A stretch of DNA of 64,000 nt from Hyphomicrobium_A sp963817485. GTDB lineage: Bacteria > Pseudomonadota > Alphaproteobacteria > Rhizobiales > Hyphomicrobiaceae. A program made the position numbers and the translations under genes. Shown here in pieces: positions 35,840 through 44,756 of this stretch; positions within the stretch are counted from its first letter, which is position 1; each line of letters begins with the position of its first letter. The stretch covers positions 1 through 64,000 of the forward strand of contig CAWFOR010000019.1 in the NCBI GenBank assembly GCA_963817485.1, given 5' to 3'. A model generated the notes under the pieces. It made no database searches. It saw nothing but the letters and a program-made list of their open reading frames with translations, and was not told where the DNA came from.

Positions 35840-36666
35840 AGGTCGTTCTGTTCTGCGGCGGGCTCGGCACTCGCATCCGCGAGTACTCCGAGAGCATCCC
35901 GAAGCCCATGATCCCGGTCGGCCATCAGCCGATCCTGTGGCACGTGATGAACTATTACAGCCAATACGGGCACCGCGATTTCGTGCTGTGCCTCGGCTAT
36001 AAGGCGAGCGTCATCAAGGAATTCTTCCTCAACTACAAGCCGCAGATCTTCGCCGATTGCGTCGTCTCCAAGCAGGGTACGAGCGTCGAGCTCTTGTCCG
36101 AAATCAAGGAGGATTGGCGCGTCACCCTCATCGACACCGGCATCTGGCGCAACATCGGCCAGCGGCTGGCGGCGGTCCGCGATTACGTAGGGGACGATGA
36201 GTTCTTCCTCGCCAACTACAGCGACGGACTAACGAATGTGCACCTCGACGAGATGATCGAAGAGTTCAAGAAGAGCGGGAAGATCGCCTGCTTCCTCGCC
36301 ATCCGCCCACCGCTCACCTACCACCTCGCCGATATCGACCCAGACGGCAACGTCAAGGAGTTCCGCACTTCCGACCGCTCTGAGATCTGGATCAACGGCG
36401 GCTACTTCATCTTCCGCCGCGAAATCTTCGACTATCTGAAGGAGGGCGAGGAGCTTGTGCTCGAGCCGTTCACACGGTTGATCGCCGAGGGCCAGCTCAT
36501 GGCTTACAAGCACCAGGGCTTTTGGCGGGCGATGGATACGCTGCGCGACCGCCAGATCCTGGAAGACATGGTCGAGCAGGGCAACATGCCCTGGCGCACT
36601 CAGCCGCAGGGGATCCCGCAGGTGCCGCCGGCTCCCGCGCCCGCGCGCAAAAGGCAGACGGTATGA
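35836..36666 (+). CDS. rfbF: Glucose-1-phosphate cytidylyltransferase-like nucleotidyltransferase
   Basis: The protein is 276 residues from the ATG at 35836. It shows the nucleotidyltransferase start KVVLFCGGLGTRIREYSES, then IPKPMIPVG, and RfbF-like sections TLIDTGIWRNIGQRLAAV and YSDGLTNV. RfbF makes CDP-glucose from CTP and glucose 1-phosphate, the entry to CDP-dideoxy and branched sugars. No CDP-glucose 4,6-dehydratase (RfbG) is in the window, so the sugar substrate may differ. It overlaps both neighbours by 4 bases and is clearly in one operon with the C-methyltransferase and the PIG-L gene. A Pro/Ala/Arg-rich tail of about 25 residues is unusual for RfbF. Confidence 0.85.
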   Translation: MKVVLFCGGLGTRIREYSESIPKPMIPVGHQPILWHVMNYYSQYGHRDFVLCLGYKASVIKEFFLNYKPQIFADCVVSKQGTSVELLSEIKEDWRVTLIDTGIWRNIGQRLAAVRDYVGDDEFFLANYSDGLTNVHLDEMIEEFKKSGKIACFLAIRPPLTYHLADIDPDGNVKEFRTSDRSEIWINGGYFIFRREIFDYLKEGEELVLEPFTRLIAEGQLMAYKHQGFWRAMDTLRDRQILEDMVEQGNMPWRTQPQGIPQVPPAPAPARKRQTV

Positions 36667-37317
36667 GGACGCTTCCACTCGTCGAACCGGGAGCGAGAAT
36701 TCTCAGTACTCTGCCTCGGCGCTCACTCAGACGACATCGAAATCGGGGTCGGCGGCACGATCCTCGGCTGGATCGCGGCTGGCGTGAAGCTCGACGTGTG
36801 CTGGTGCGTGTTGAGTGCACAGGGGCCGCGGCGCCAGGAGGCCATGGCCGCAGCCGAAACGATCCTCGAAGGGACCGCCTCACGCCGCATCGAGCTTGCG
36901 GAGTTCCGCGACGGCTACTTCCCCTACCAGGGCGACGAGATCAAGAGCTGGATCGAGAACATCAAGACGTTCTGCAATCCCGATGTCGTGTTCACGCACC
37001 GCAAGGATGACGCGCACCAGGATCACAGGGAGATCTCGCGCCTGACTTGGAATGCGTTCCGCGACCATCTCGTGCTCGAGTACGAGATTCCGAAATGGGA
37101 CGGCGACTTGGGACAACCCAATGTCTACGTGGCCATGACGGAAGAGATATTCGCGCGCAAGTCGAAGCTACTCGAGACCTGCTTCGCCTCGCAGCGCTCG
37201 AAGGATTGGTTCGACGCCGATACGTTTCGCGGCCTCGCCCGGCTGCGCGGCATGGAGTGTCGCGCACCCGACCGCTTCGCCGAAGCGTTTCTGGCACGCA
37301 AGATCCGCGTCGCCTGA
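36663..37317 (+). pseudogene. PIG-L family deacetylase, frameshifted near its start
   Basis: The ATG at 36663 overlaps the previous stop and gives MRTLPLVEPGARI, a normal beginning. The PIG-L metal motif then follows in another frame (VLCLGAHSDDIEIGVGGTIL, with the His-x-Asp-Asp zinc site) from 36706. Without a shift near 36701-36706 this motif has no upstream start. The 655-base span, not divisible by three, fits one extra base. The rest (VVFTHRKDDAHQDHREISRL, with His residues of the site) is intact, about 217 residues in all. PIG-L enzymes remove N-acyl groups from sugars. In this operon it may act on a nucleotide-linked or lipid-linked amino sugar. Confidence 0.82.
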
Positions 37318-37373
37318 GCGGGACGACCGGCGAGAGGCTGCAAAGTCGAGTTGCTAACTGCGGGAGAGCGCAC

Positions 37374-38471
37374 ATGGCCCTGCGAGCGGGAGACTGGATC
37401 GAGGTGAAGTCGAAGGACGAGATCCTTGCGACCCTCGATAAGAACGGGCGTCTCGAGCGGATGCCCTTCATGCCGCAGATGTTCCAATACTGCGGCAAGC
37501 GCTTCATGGTGCATAAGCGGGCACACAAGACTTGCGATCCCATCTACACGATGGCGGCCCGCAGCGTTGACGACTCTGTGCACCTCAATTTGAGGTGCGA
37601 CGGCAAGACCTACGGCGGCTGCCAAGTGGGGTGCCTGCTGTTCTGGAAAGAGGCGTGGCTCAAGCCCGTGGCGGCGGATGCCGCGGCGTCAACCAAAGGG
37701 CGGCTATCAGGCGCGGCGGGATGCACCGAGGCCGACGTCAAACGAGCCACCCGCGTCGAAGCGCTGCCCGGTGAGGATGGGGCCGACATACGCTACGTCT
37801 GCCAGACCACTCAGCTTTGCGAGTTCACCAAACCGCTGCCGTGGTGGAACTTGACGCAGTACGTCGATGACTATCGTTCGAGGAACGTTACGCTTACCGA
37901 CCTTCTGCACGGAGCGATTTACGTCCTGATGGGGCGCCGGGGCGGCCGACGCATTCCAGTGCTACGACACATACACGACGCGCTACAATTCGTCGTGGGC
38001 GGTCCGGCAAGTCCTGTCAGGACCGGATCGATACCGCTCGGATCGCCCGTCCCGAAGATGCCCCTGGGGCTAAAGCCCGGCGATCTCGCACGCGTGAAGT
38101 CGCACGCGGAGATCCTTTCCACCATCAACGCACACAACTGGCACGGCGGCCTCTATTTTGATGTGGAGATGGTCCCTTTCTGTGGGCGTACCTATCGGGT
38201 GCGGACCCGAGTGGAGAGGTTCATTGACGAGAAAACCGGGCGCATGCGGCAAATGAAGACGCCGACGGTTATCCTCGAAGGCGTGGCGTGTAAGTCGCAG
38301 TTCAGCAAGTGCCGCATGTTCTGTCCGAGGAGCCTCCATTCCTGGTGGCGGGAAGAATGGCTGGAACGTGTGCCGGAGGTGCGCGCGGACGCAGGCCTCG
38401 GCGACGGCAGCGCCGGACAGATTGTGCGGCCAGAGCGGCGTCCGAGCGCCGCGGCCGAAACTGCGTCGTGA
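37374..38471 (+). CDS. Unrecognised protein with two copies of a Cys-rich domain
   Basis: I do not recognise this 365-residue protein. It contains an internal duplication: residues 3-99 and 233-333 align. Each copy begins with Gly-Asp plus VKS-x-x-EIL-x-T (GDWIEVKSKDEILAT; GDLARVKSHAEILST). A Cys-Gly pair follows (C40; C270), and each ends in a Cys cluster before an Trp-rich end (C75, C83, C87 then FWKEAWL; C306, C313, C317 then WWREEWL). Spacing is conserved (about 35 residues, then 7-8, then 4), suggesting a metal site or disulfides. The linker has three more Cys (117, 143, 149). No signal peptide or clear TM helix is seen. It lies between a PIG-L deacetylase and the Wzx flippase on the same strand, 56 bases apart on one side and 58 on the other, so a role in this polysaccharide pathway is likely but unproven. 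Confidence 0.85.
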   Translation: MALRAGDWIEVKSKDEILATLDKNGRLERMPFMPQMFQYCGKRFMVHKRAHKTCDPIYTMAARSVDDSVHLNLRCDGKTYGGCQVGCLLFWKEAWLKPVAADAAASTKGRLSGAAGCTEADVKRATRVEALPGEDGADIRYVCQTTQLCEFTKPLPWWNLTQYVDDYRSRNVTLTDLLHGAIYVLMGRRGGRRIPVLRHIHDALQFVVGGPASPVRTGSIPLGSPVPKMPLGLKPGDLARVKSHAEILSTINAHNWHGGLYFDVEMVPFCGRTYRVRTRVERFIDEKTGRMRQMKTPTVILEGVACKSQFSKCRMFCPRSLHSWWREEWLERVPEVRADAGLGDGSAGQIVRPERRPSAAAETAS

Positions 38472-38529
38472 GAAGGAAATCGCTGCCGATCGTGGTGGCC
38501 GGCAGCGGAACTTCCGTTGGAGCCCTCCC

Positions 38530-40038
38530 ATGGAGGCTTTGAAGGAGAAGGCCATTCGTGGTGGCGCGGCCAAACTTGCGGGCCAGCTCGTGGTCATGGC
38601 GCTGCAACTCGGCTCACTGGTCGTACTCGCCCGGCTACTTGATCCCAGCGACTTTGGTCTCGTGGCCATGGTCACTGTCGTCACAAGTGTATTTGACATT
38701 TTCGTAACGGGAGGTTTGTCGGCCGCGACCATCAGACATGAGGACGTGACTGACGCACAGATCTCCACGCTCTTTTGGATTAACTTCGCAATCGGCGCGC
38801 TGCTCGCAGTTCTCTGCGTCATGATCGCTCCGTTTCTCAATGTGTTTTATCATGAACCGAGAGCTTCCCACATCATCATCGCGCTCGCACCGGCCTTCAT
38901 CATCAATGGAATGGGCGTGCAACACGTGGCGCTGTTGCAGCGGAATTTGCGGTACGTCACATTGTCGGTGATCGAGGTGGCAAGCCAAGTCGCCTCCGCG
39001 GCCATCAGCATTGGCATGGCGCTCGCCGGTTTTGGCTATTGGTCGCTCGTTGCCAGCGTCATTGCGGTGCCCGCCTGCCTGACGATCGGAGCGTGGATCG
39101 CCACTAGATGGGTCCCCGGCCTGCCGCGTCGCGCCAGCGGCATTTCGTCAATGTTGCGCTTTGGCGGCACCGTCTCGCTCAACGGTCTTGTCGTTTACGC
39201 CGCATACAATCTTGAGAAGGTGCTCCTTGGTCGCTACTTCGGCTCAGACGCACTGGGCCTTTACGGTAGGGCCTATCAGCTAGCTCATATGCCGACGCAA
39301 GCCCTAAACACCGCGCTTGGCGGCGTTACATTCGCGGCGCTGGCGCGCCTACAGAGAGAACCCGCGCGCTTCAAAAACTACTTCTTGAAGGGATATTCTC
39401 TCATCGTCTCGATCACGCTGCCGACCACAATCTTCTGTGCGGTTCTCGCCGATGACATCATCCTCGTGGTGCTCGGCCCCAAATGGCAGGAGGCCGCGAC
39501 GATCTTCCGGTTGCTGGCGCCGACAATTCTCGTGTTCGGCATTATCAATCCTTTAGGATGGCTTCTGCAATCCATCGGGCTACAGGAGCGCAGCCTCAAG
39601 ATCGCGCTCGTCATCGCCCCCCTAGTCGGCTTCGCGTATCTCGTCGGCATACCGTTCGGTCCAAACGGGGTCGCGCTCGCTTACTCGGCGGCAATGATGT
39701 TGTGGCTCATTCCACATGTCCTGTGGTGCCTCTATGGCACGCCGATCGCGCCTTCGGACTTGCTCTTTGCTGCTGGCCGTCCGTTGTTGTCGGGTGCAGC
39801 AGCAGCTTGTGCTGCGATCTTCATCCAGCATCTCGTTGCTGGCGTTCCGTCTCCGGTCATACGCTTGGCCCTGGCTGGCGGGGCCATGTTCGCGGTCTAC
39901 GCCGCGACACTACTTTTCGTCATGAACCAGAAAGCACTCTATCTCGACGTGTTGCAGGGTCTTCAGAGAACGCCTGTGCATCCGAAAGAGGGGCATCCTG
40001 AGCTGTTGCGTCAGCGATCCGAACCGGTGGCGCCATGA
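38530..40038 (+). CDS. wzx: Polysaccharide flippase (WzxC-like, MVF/PST family)
   Basis: About 502 residues from the ATG at 38530, with GGAG upstream; a longer frame upstream is rejected. The protein has 12 to 14 membrane segments and starts ALKEKAIRGGAAKLAGQLVV, with the WzxC-type signatures LARLLDPSDFGLVAMV and LLGRYFGSDALGLYGRAYQL. Such flippases move undecaprenyl-linked repeat units across the inner membrane for Wzy-dependent assembly. Its stop overlaps the next gene by ATGA (40035-40038). Together with Wzy, Wza-like, Wzz-like and sugar transferase genes it makes this a complete Wzx/Wzy system. Confidence 0.9.
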   Translation: MEALKEKAIRGGAAKLAGQLVVMALQLGSLVVLARLLDPSDFGLVAMVTVVTSVFDIFVTGGLSAATIRHEDVTDAQISTLFWINFAIGALLAVLCVMIAPFLNVFYHEPRASHIIIALAPAFIINGMGVQHVALLQRNLRYVTLSVIEVASQVASAAISIGMALAGFGYWSLVASVIAVPACLTIGAWIATRWVPGLPRRASGISSMLRFGGTVSLNGLVVYAAYNLEKVLLGRYFGSDALGLYGRAYQLAHMPTQALNTALGGVTFAALARLQREPARFKNYFLKGYSLIVSITLPTTIFCAVLADDIILVVLGPKWQEAATIFRLLAPTILVFGIINPLGWLLQSIGLQERSLKIALVIAPLVGFAYLVGIPFGPNGVALAYSAAMMLWLIPHVLWCLYGTPIAPSDLLFAAGRPLLSGAAAACAAIFIQHLVAGVPSPVIRLALAGGAMFAVYAATLLFVMNQKALYLDVLQGLQRTPVHPKEGHPELLRQRSEPVAP

Positions 40039-40811
40039 CGCCCTGTCCGCTGGATAGACGCATTGCCCTTGTGACGGGGGCGTCGCGCGGGCTCGGAGCG
40101 GCCGTGGCACGGCGCCTGGCGGCGGCGGGGACGCACGTAGTGCTGGCGGCTCGAAACGGCGAGTTGCTCGAAAGGGTGAGGGCGGGCATTGCCTCCGCCG
40201 GCGGGCAAGCGACAACGCAGGTCGTCGACCTGACAGACCCCGCAGCAGCGAACGCCATTGGCTGCATGGTTTCCAAAGTCTGGGGTCGGCTCGACATCCT
40301 CGTTGCCAACGCCGGCGTGCTCGGTCCGATGTGCGCGTTATCCGAAGTCGACGATGCTGCGTGGAGCGAGACGATCGAAACGAATTTGACAGCCAACTGG
40401 CAACTCTTGCGCGCGTTTGATCCTCTATTGCACCGCGCCGAAGCGGGACGGGTCGTGTGGATTACGTCGAGCGCGGCCTCGAGCCTAAAGCCCGGACTCG
40501 GCCCGTACGCCATCTCAAAGGCGGCGCTCGAGGCGCTCGCGAAAACGTATGCACTCGAAACCCGGAGTTCGCGTATCTGCGTGAACCTCGTGGACCCTGG
40601 ACGAATGGACACAGCGATGCGAACGGCGGCGGTACACGGAGAGGATCGATCGGCGTTGCCACAGGCGGACGAGGTTGCACCGCTCATCGTTGAGCTCGCG
40701 GCTGCCTCCTGGACCGGCACCGGCCAATTGATTCGGTTCGCTGATTGGCCAGTCTGGAAAGACCGTGGCCTTCATCACCAAGAGCCTGCAATAAAGGAGC
40801 TTCGGGCATGA
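40035..40811 (+). CDS. Short-chain dehydrogenase/reductase
   Basis: This 258-residue classical SDR has the NAD(P) motif TGASRGLG (about 14-21), NAG in VANAGVLGP, the catalytic Ser region ITSSAASS and YAISK (Tyr-x-x-x-Lys). A four-base overlap joins it to the wzx gene on one side and to the GT2 gene on the other. The substrate is unknown. A nucleotide- or lipid-linked sugar is a natural guess because of its place in the polysaccharide operon, but SDRs act on many molecules. Confidence 0.88.
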   Translation: MTPCPLDRRIALVTGASRGLGAAVARRLAAAGTHVVLAARNGELLERVRAGIASAGGQATTQVVDLTDPAAANAIGCMVSKVWGRLDILVANAGVLGPMCALSEVDDAAWSETIETNLTANWQLLRAFDPLLHRAEAGRVVWITSSAASSLKPGLGPYAISKAALEALAKTYALETRSSRICVNLVDPGRMDTAMRTAAVHGEDRSALPQADEVAPLIVELAAASWTGTGQLIRFADWPVWKDRGLHHQEPAIKELRA

Positions 40812-41702
40812 GCGCGATAGATGTCGTGGTCCCGTGTTATCAGTACGGGAGGTACCTTCGCGATAGTGTGGGTAGCATTCTCAGCCAGAAAGTGGATGCC
40901 ATTCGTGTTTTGATTATCGACAATGCGTCAACGGACGACACTCTCGACGTTGCGCATCAGCTCAACAACGAAGATAAGCGCGTTGAAGTGCTTTCGCGCA
41001 AGACAAACCTCGGTCAGCATGCGAGCTATAACGAAGGAATTGATTGGGCGGCTGCGGACTATTTCATGATTTTGGACGCGGATGACATGCTCGCGCCCAG
41101 TAGCCTGAACTCGCGCTATATCCCTGCTGGACGACAATCCGGGAGTCATATTCTGTCACGGCGCTGAACAGAGATTTTATGAGGGGGCTTCACTCATGTT
41201 CGAGCCGAGCGCACTTGATTCAAAGTGCGATTGGCAGCTCATGAACGGCACCGACTTCATAAAGCAGGTCTGCTCGATCGGCTACAACACTATCGCGTGG
41301 CCGACGGCAGTCCGTCGGACCAGCGCACAAAAGCAGATCGGCTATTATGACCCTATTTTGCGATACGCAGACGACATGAATATGTGGCTGCGCCTCGCGA
41401 CGCTCGGCAACGTAGCCGAAACCAAAGCCGTGCAGGGCATTCGGCGTGTGCATCTGCAGCAAATAACCGCATCTTATCGTGATAATCCGCTATCAGAACT
41501 CGCCGCGCACCTCAAGAACTTCGAGCACTTTTTCAGTCACGAGGGTGCATCCATTCCCAACGCGCAGATTGAGGCTCATAGGGTGACGAGAAAGGTCGCG
41601 TCTAACGCAGCCAAAATCGGGATCAAGCTTCTACCTAAAGGGCAATTGCGGAAAGGCGCGGAGTGTCTGGATTTTGCAGTCCGGACCTGGTTTGGCCGCT
41701 GA
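40808..41702 (+). pseudogene. GT2 family glycosyltransferase with one frameshift
   Basis: The ATG at 40808 begins a GT2 (GT-A) enzyme: IDVVVPCYQYGRYLRDSV, IIDNASTDDTLDVA, and the DxD-type ILDADDM. Near 41115-41120 the frame changes: the other frame reads AISLLDDNPGVIFCHGAE and continues through MNMWLRLATLGNVAE to a stop at 41702. The span of 895 bases is not a multiple of three. Joined length is about 298 residues, normal for the family. GT2 enzymes add sugars to the lipid-linked repeat unit on the cytoplasmic side. Overlaps the SDR stop by four bases. Acceptor and donor are not predictable. Confidence 0.82.
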
Positions 41703-41741
41703 CACATCAGTTACCCAACGCCAGTGATCGACTGATGTGTC
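41701..41741. repeat. Perfect 11-base inverted repeat after the GT2 gene
   Basis: GACACATCAGT (41701-41711) and ACTGATGTGTC (41731-41741) are exact reverse complements, separated by 19 bases and beginning inside the GT2 stop codon. No T-run follows, so it is a weak terminator at best; an operator or message-end hairpin are alternatives. Confidence 0.6.
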
Positions 41742-42054
41742 CCGTTTCCGTTCGCGATGGCCTACGCCGAAATGGGTACTCGCTCTTGGCTGATTCACCC
41801 TGACCGTTAGGCACATTCCCTGCAGTGTCAACGATCGAAATGGGTATCGGTGTATCCTTGTGATGTGCAAGCGATCGGCTAACGTTGGGGTGGACAGGAC
41901 GGTTTCGCTAAGCGGCAAGATAATTAAATCGTTGTCGATCGAAAGCCTTGATGGCTTTGCGCTCCAACAGCCGCCAATCGCCGTCCGTCGCTTTCTGAAA
42001 CCAACAGCCGCATTCGTCTCCTCGATAGGAAACGGCCGCGAGAGCAGAACCGAG
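41742..42054. other. Regulatory-looking region before the export protein gene
   Basis: About 313 bases. The 11-mer CGAAATGGGTA occurs twice on the same strand, at 41768-41778 and 41836-41846, exactly 68 bases apart, roughly 6.5 helical turns. An A/T-rich patch (AAGATAATTAAATCG near 41919-41933) could be a promoter. A long frame spans part of this region but lacks protein-like character, so the gene start is placed at 42055. Confidence 0.45.
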
Positions 42055-43452
42055 ATGATACGTACCAAAACGATGCACGTGACACGCCTTTTGCCAGCGT
42101 GTCTCATTTTGCTCTGCGGCGACCTCACGCTCGCCCACAGCCAAACAACTCAATCGACGGCGGAAGCGCCTGCCGCGACGCCCGCGGACGCCGTGCCCAC
42201 TGCGGCGCTACCGGTCGATACCACCTCCCGCCCCGCAGCCCAGTCGGGTCCCGCGGACGCACACGTCTCGCGCCTCGAAGACTCAGCCCCGCCTGTCGCT
42301 ACCCCGGTGCCCAGCGGCGACAACGACGCCTACAAACTCGAGACCGGTGACCGGCTCAAGGTCTCGATCTACGGCCGCGAGGACCTAACCGCCGAGTACC
42401 GTGTCAACGATCAGGGGCAGATCCGCATCCCGACGCTCGGAGCCTTCGACGCGGCCAAGCGCATGCCGTCGGAGCTCGAGGAAGCAATACGACAGGGGCT
42501 CGAGCACATCTTGCAGCGTCCGGGCAACGTCGCGGTTGACGTGATCGAGCGGCAGCCGATTTTCGTCACCGGGCTTGTCGCCAAGCCCGGCGCCTACCGG
42601 TTTACGTCCGGCATGGCGGTCATTCATGCAACCGTGCTGGCCGGCGGAACCGCTTCGAACGGTGACTCGCTTCCGACCGAGGCTTTGCGCGAGCGCTCGA
42701 AAATCCGCGGCGCAAGGGCGGACATGAAGCACTTGATCGCGCGCAGGGCTCGACTGCTCACGGAACGGGACGGCAAGGCCGAAATTGCCATGCCGCCGGA
42801 GCTCGTCAAGCTCGCAGATAACGGCGCCGGGGAAGAGATAATCAACGTCGAGAAGGAAGCTCTAAAGCGTCAACGCGAAGTCAGGGACCGCCAGCGAACG
42901 GCGCTCGAAGCCTCGATCAAGGAGAACAAGGTCGAGCTTGACGCATACGAGAAGGAGCTCGCGAACATCGGTGAGCAGAGGCGCCTCCGGCAGGTAACGC
43001 TCGACCGATTGAAGTCCCTGTCCGACAAGGGGTTGACGACGCAACAGCGTCTCACCGACAGCGAGATCATGCTCACCTCCGTGGATCGCGACGCGCAGTA
43101 CGCGATCGCCAACATTTCTCGCAGCCGGCAGACCTTGGCGCGCGCCGAGCGCGACCTTGCGATGTTATCGCTCGAGAGAAACGAGGCGATCGGCAAGGAG
43201 CTGCAGGACATCGACCAGCAGCTCGAGAAGCAGCGGGAGATCATCAACGTAGCTGACCGGGTCATCAACCGTATCTCGGGAATGCCCTCGGGATTGCTGA
43301 CGCAGGAGCAGGACCCCGAGCTCCACTTCGTGCTGTTGCGCAAGTCCGACGATGGCGAGCTTCACACGATCGCCGCGACCGAGACGACGAGGCTGCAGCC
43401 GGGCGACGTGCTGCGCGTCAGCGCCAAAGAAACCGGCAAAGAAGGGCAATGA
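42055..43452 (+). CDS. Polysaccharide biosynthesis/export outer-membrane protein (Wza/ExoF-like)
   Basis: About 465 residues from the ATG at 42055 (a second ATG at 42073 is possible). A signal peptide is followed by a Pro/Ala/Thr-rich linker and then the Poly_export domain (YKLETGDRLKVSIYG from about 93). A SLBB-like beta-grasp follows (IFVTGLVAKPGAYRFTSG), and a long coiled coil of about 170 residues (about 230-400). This layout resembles rhizobial ExoF rather than compact Wza. These proteins form the periplasmic and outer-membrane part of the export channel. It starts a new transcription unit after the GT2 gene and leads GT4, Wzy, acyltransferase and GH5 genes. Confidence 0.9.
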   Translation: MIRTKTMHVTRLLPACLILLCGDLTLAHSQTTQSTAEAPAATPADAVPTAALPVDTTSRPAAQSGPADAHVSRLEDSAPPVATPVPSGDNDAYKLETGDRLKVSIYGREDLTAEYRVNDQGQIRIPTLGAFDAAKRMPSELEEAIRQGLEHILQRPGNVAVDVIERQPIFVTGLVAKPGAYRFTSGMAVIHATVLAGGTASNGDSLPTEALRERSKIRGARADMKHLIARRARLLTERDGKAEIAMPPELVKLADNGAGEEIINVEKEALKRQREVRDRQRTALEASIKENKVELDAYEKELANIGEQRRLRQVTLDRLKSLSDKGLTTQQRLTDSEIMLTSVDRDAQYAIANISRSRQTLARAERDLAMLSLERNEAIGKELQDIDQQLEKQREIINVADRVINRISGMPSGLLTQEQDPELHFVLLRKSDDGELHTIAATETTRLQPGDVLRVSAKETGKEGQ

Positions 43453-43553
43453 GCGCTGTCCTCGCACTTGGTGCCGCTACCGGCATCCCCTTCCTAGCGG
43501 ACGCGTGGCAGCACGGAGCGGACGCGCGTTCGACTGACAGAGGCTGATCCGTA

Positions 43554-44756
43554 ATGCGCGTTCTTCTCATCTGCGCGGCCTTTCCGCCCCTCGGCAAGGG
43601 TGGAGGCCCGGTGTCCTCGCAGCTCTTGGCGCGCGGGCTTGCCGATCGCGGCAACGTCGTTCGGGTCCTGACCGTCGGCGACGCGGAGGATTTGCGCGAC
43701 GAAGGCGGCATGGAGGTCCAGACGATCAGATCGCCCAACGTCTACTGGAACTACTGGAAGCCCAACCCCATTGCCGCGAAACTCGCCTGGCATGCCCTCG
43801 AGAACTTCAATCCGCGCGCGCTTCTGCGCATGCGCCGCGCGATCCGTGACTACAAACCCGATGTTGTCGCCACCATCAGCATCGAGAACATAAACGTTGC
43901 GAGCTGGCTTGCAGCGCGGCTCGAGCGAACGCCCGTCGCGCACGTGATCTACAGCTACTTTCTGATGTGCTGGCGCGGCACGCTCTTTCGCGGCGATCGC
44001 AATTGCGAGAAGCGTTGCGCCACTTGCGTCGCCTCATCGCCGGGCAAGAAGCTGATGTCGCGATACGTCGACGGCCTCATGGGCGAGTCACAGGCTGTCC
44101 TCAACACCCACCTCAACGCCGGCTATTTCGGGAAAGCGATCACGCGCGTCGTCCCGGGCGCGATCCGAGAGCTGCCGCAGACGGCCACCGTGCTGTCGGA
44201 CACGGCTCCCCTGCGCGTCGGCTTCATCGGGCTGCACAGCACCAACAAGGGCATTGAAACGCTGGCTCGGGCGGCCCGAGCGATCGCTGCCGACGCCACT
44301 GTCGAGTTCGTGATCGCGGGTGACGGCGATCCCGACTACACGCAGCGCCTGCGCACGAGCTTTCCCAGCGCGAATACACGCTTCGTCGGCTGGGTGCATG
44401 CCGACGACTTCTTCCCGCAGATCGACGTGAACGTTGTCCCATCGATTTGGGCGGAGCCGTTCGGACGCGTCAGCATTGAAGCGCAGTCCTTCGGAGTGCC
44501 GACGCTGGTCGGCCGCTCGGGAGGACTCCCTGCAAACATCGCGGAGGGCAAGACGGGTTTCAGCTTCGATGCCAACGACCATCTGAGCCTCGCAAGCCAT
44601 ATCAGCGAGCTTGCAGCGAACCGACGGCTGCTGAAGCAGATGGGAGCCGCGGCGAGACAGCACGCAGCAAGATACTGCCTGCCCCGCATCGCCGAAGAGT
44701 TCGAAGACTTCCTGCAAGAGACGCGTGAGCATGCGCACAGCAATCGCACCCGCTGA
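43554..44756 (+). CDS. GT4 family glycosyltransferase
   Basis: The 400-residue enzyme is of the GT-B fold. It starts MRVLLICAAFPPLGKGGGPV with the Gly-rich donor loop. A four-Cys segment follows near 145 (CWRGTLFRGDRNCEKRCATC), as seen in some polysaccharide GT4 enzymes. The C-terminal half has LRVGFIGLHSTNKGIETLA and the family Glu motif within EPFGRVSIEAQSFGVPTLV. It retains all expected parts and its length is normal. Its stop overlaps the start of the polymerase gene, so the two are coupled. Donor and linkage are unknown. Confidence 0.9.
   Translation: MRVLLICAAFPPLGKGGGPVSSQLLARGLADRGNVVRVLTVGDAEDLRDEGGMEVQTIRSPNVYWNYWKPNPIAAKLAWHALENFNPRALLRMRRAIRDYKPDVVATISIENINVASWLAARLERTPVAHVIYSYFLMCWRGTLFRGDRNCEKRCATCVASSPGKKLMSRYVDGLMGESQAVLNTHLNAGYFGKAITRVVPGAIRELPQTATVLSDTAPLRVGFIGLHSTNKGIETLARAARAIAADATVEFVIAGDGDPDYTQRLRTSFPSANTRFVGWVHADDFFPQIDVNVVPSIWAEPFGRVSIEAQSFGVPTLVGRSGGLPANIAEGKTGFSFDANDHLSLASHISELAANRRLLKQMGAAARQHAARYCLPRIAEEFEDFLQETREHAHSNRTR

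Noticed and set aside
41701..41741. The 11-base inverted repeat as the end of a mobile element
   Set aside because: There is no transposase, no matching partner further away and no target-site duplication; it brackets only 19 bases.
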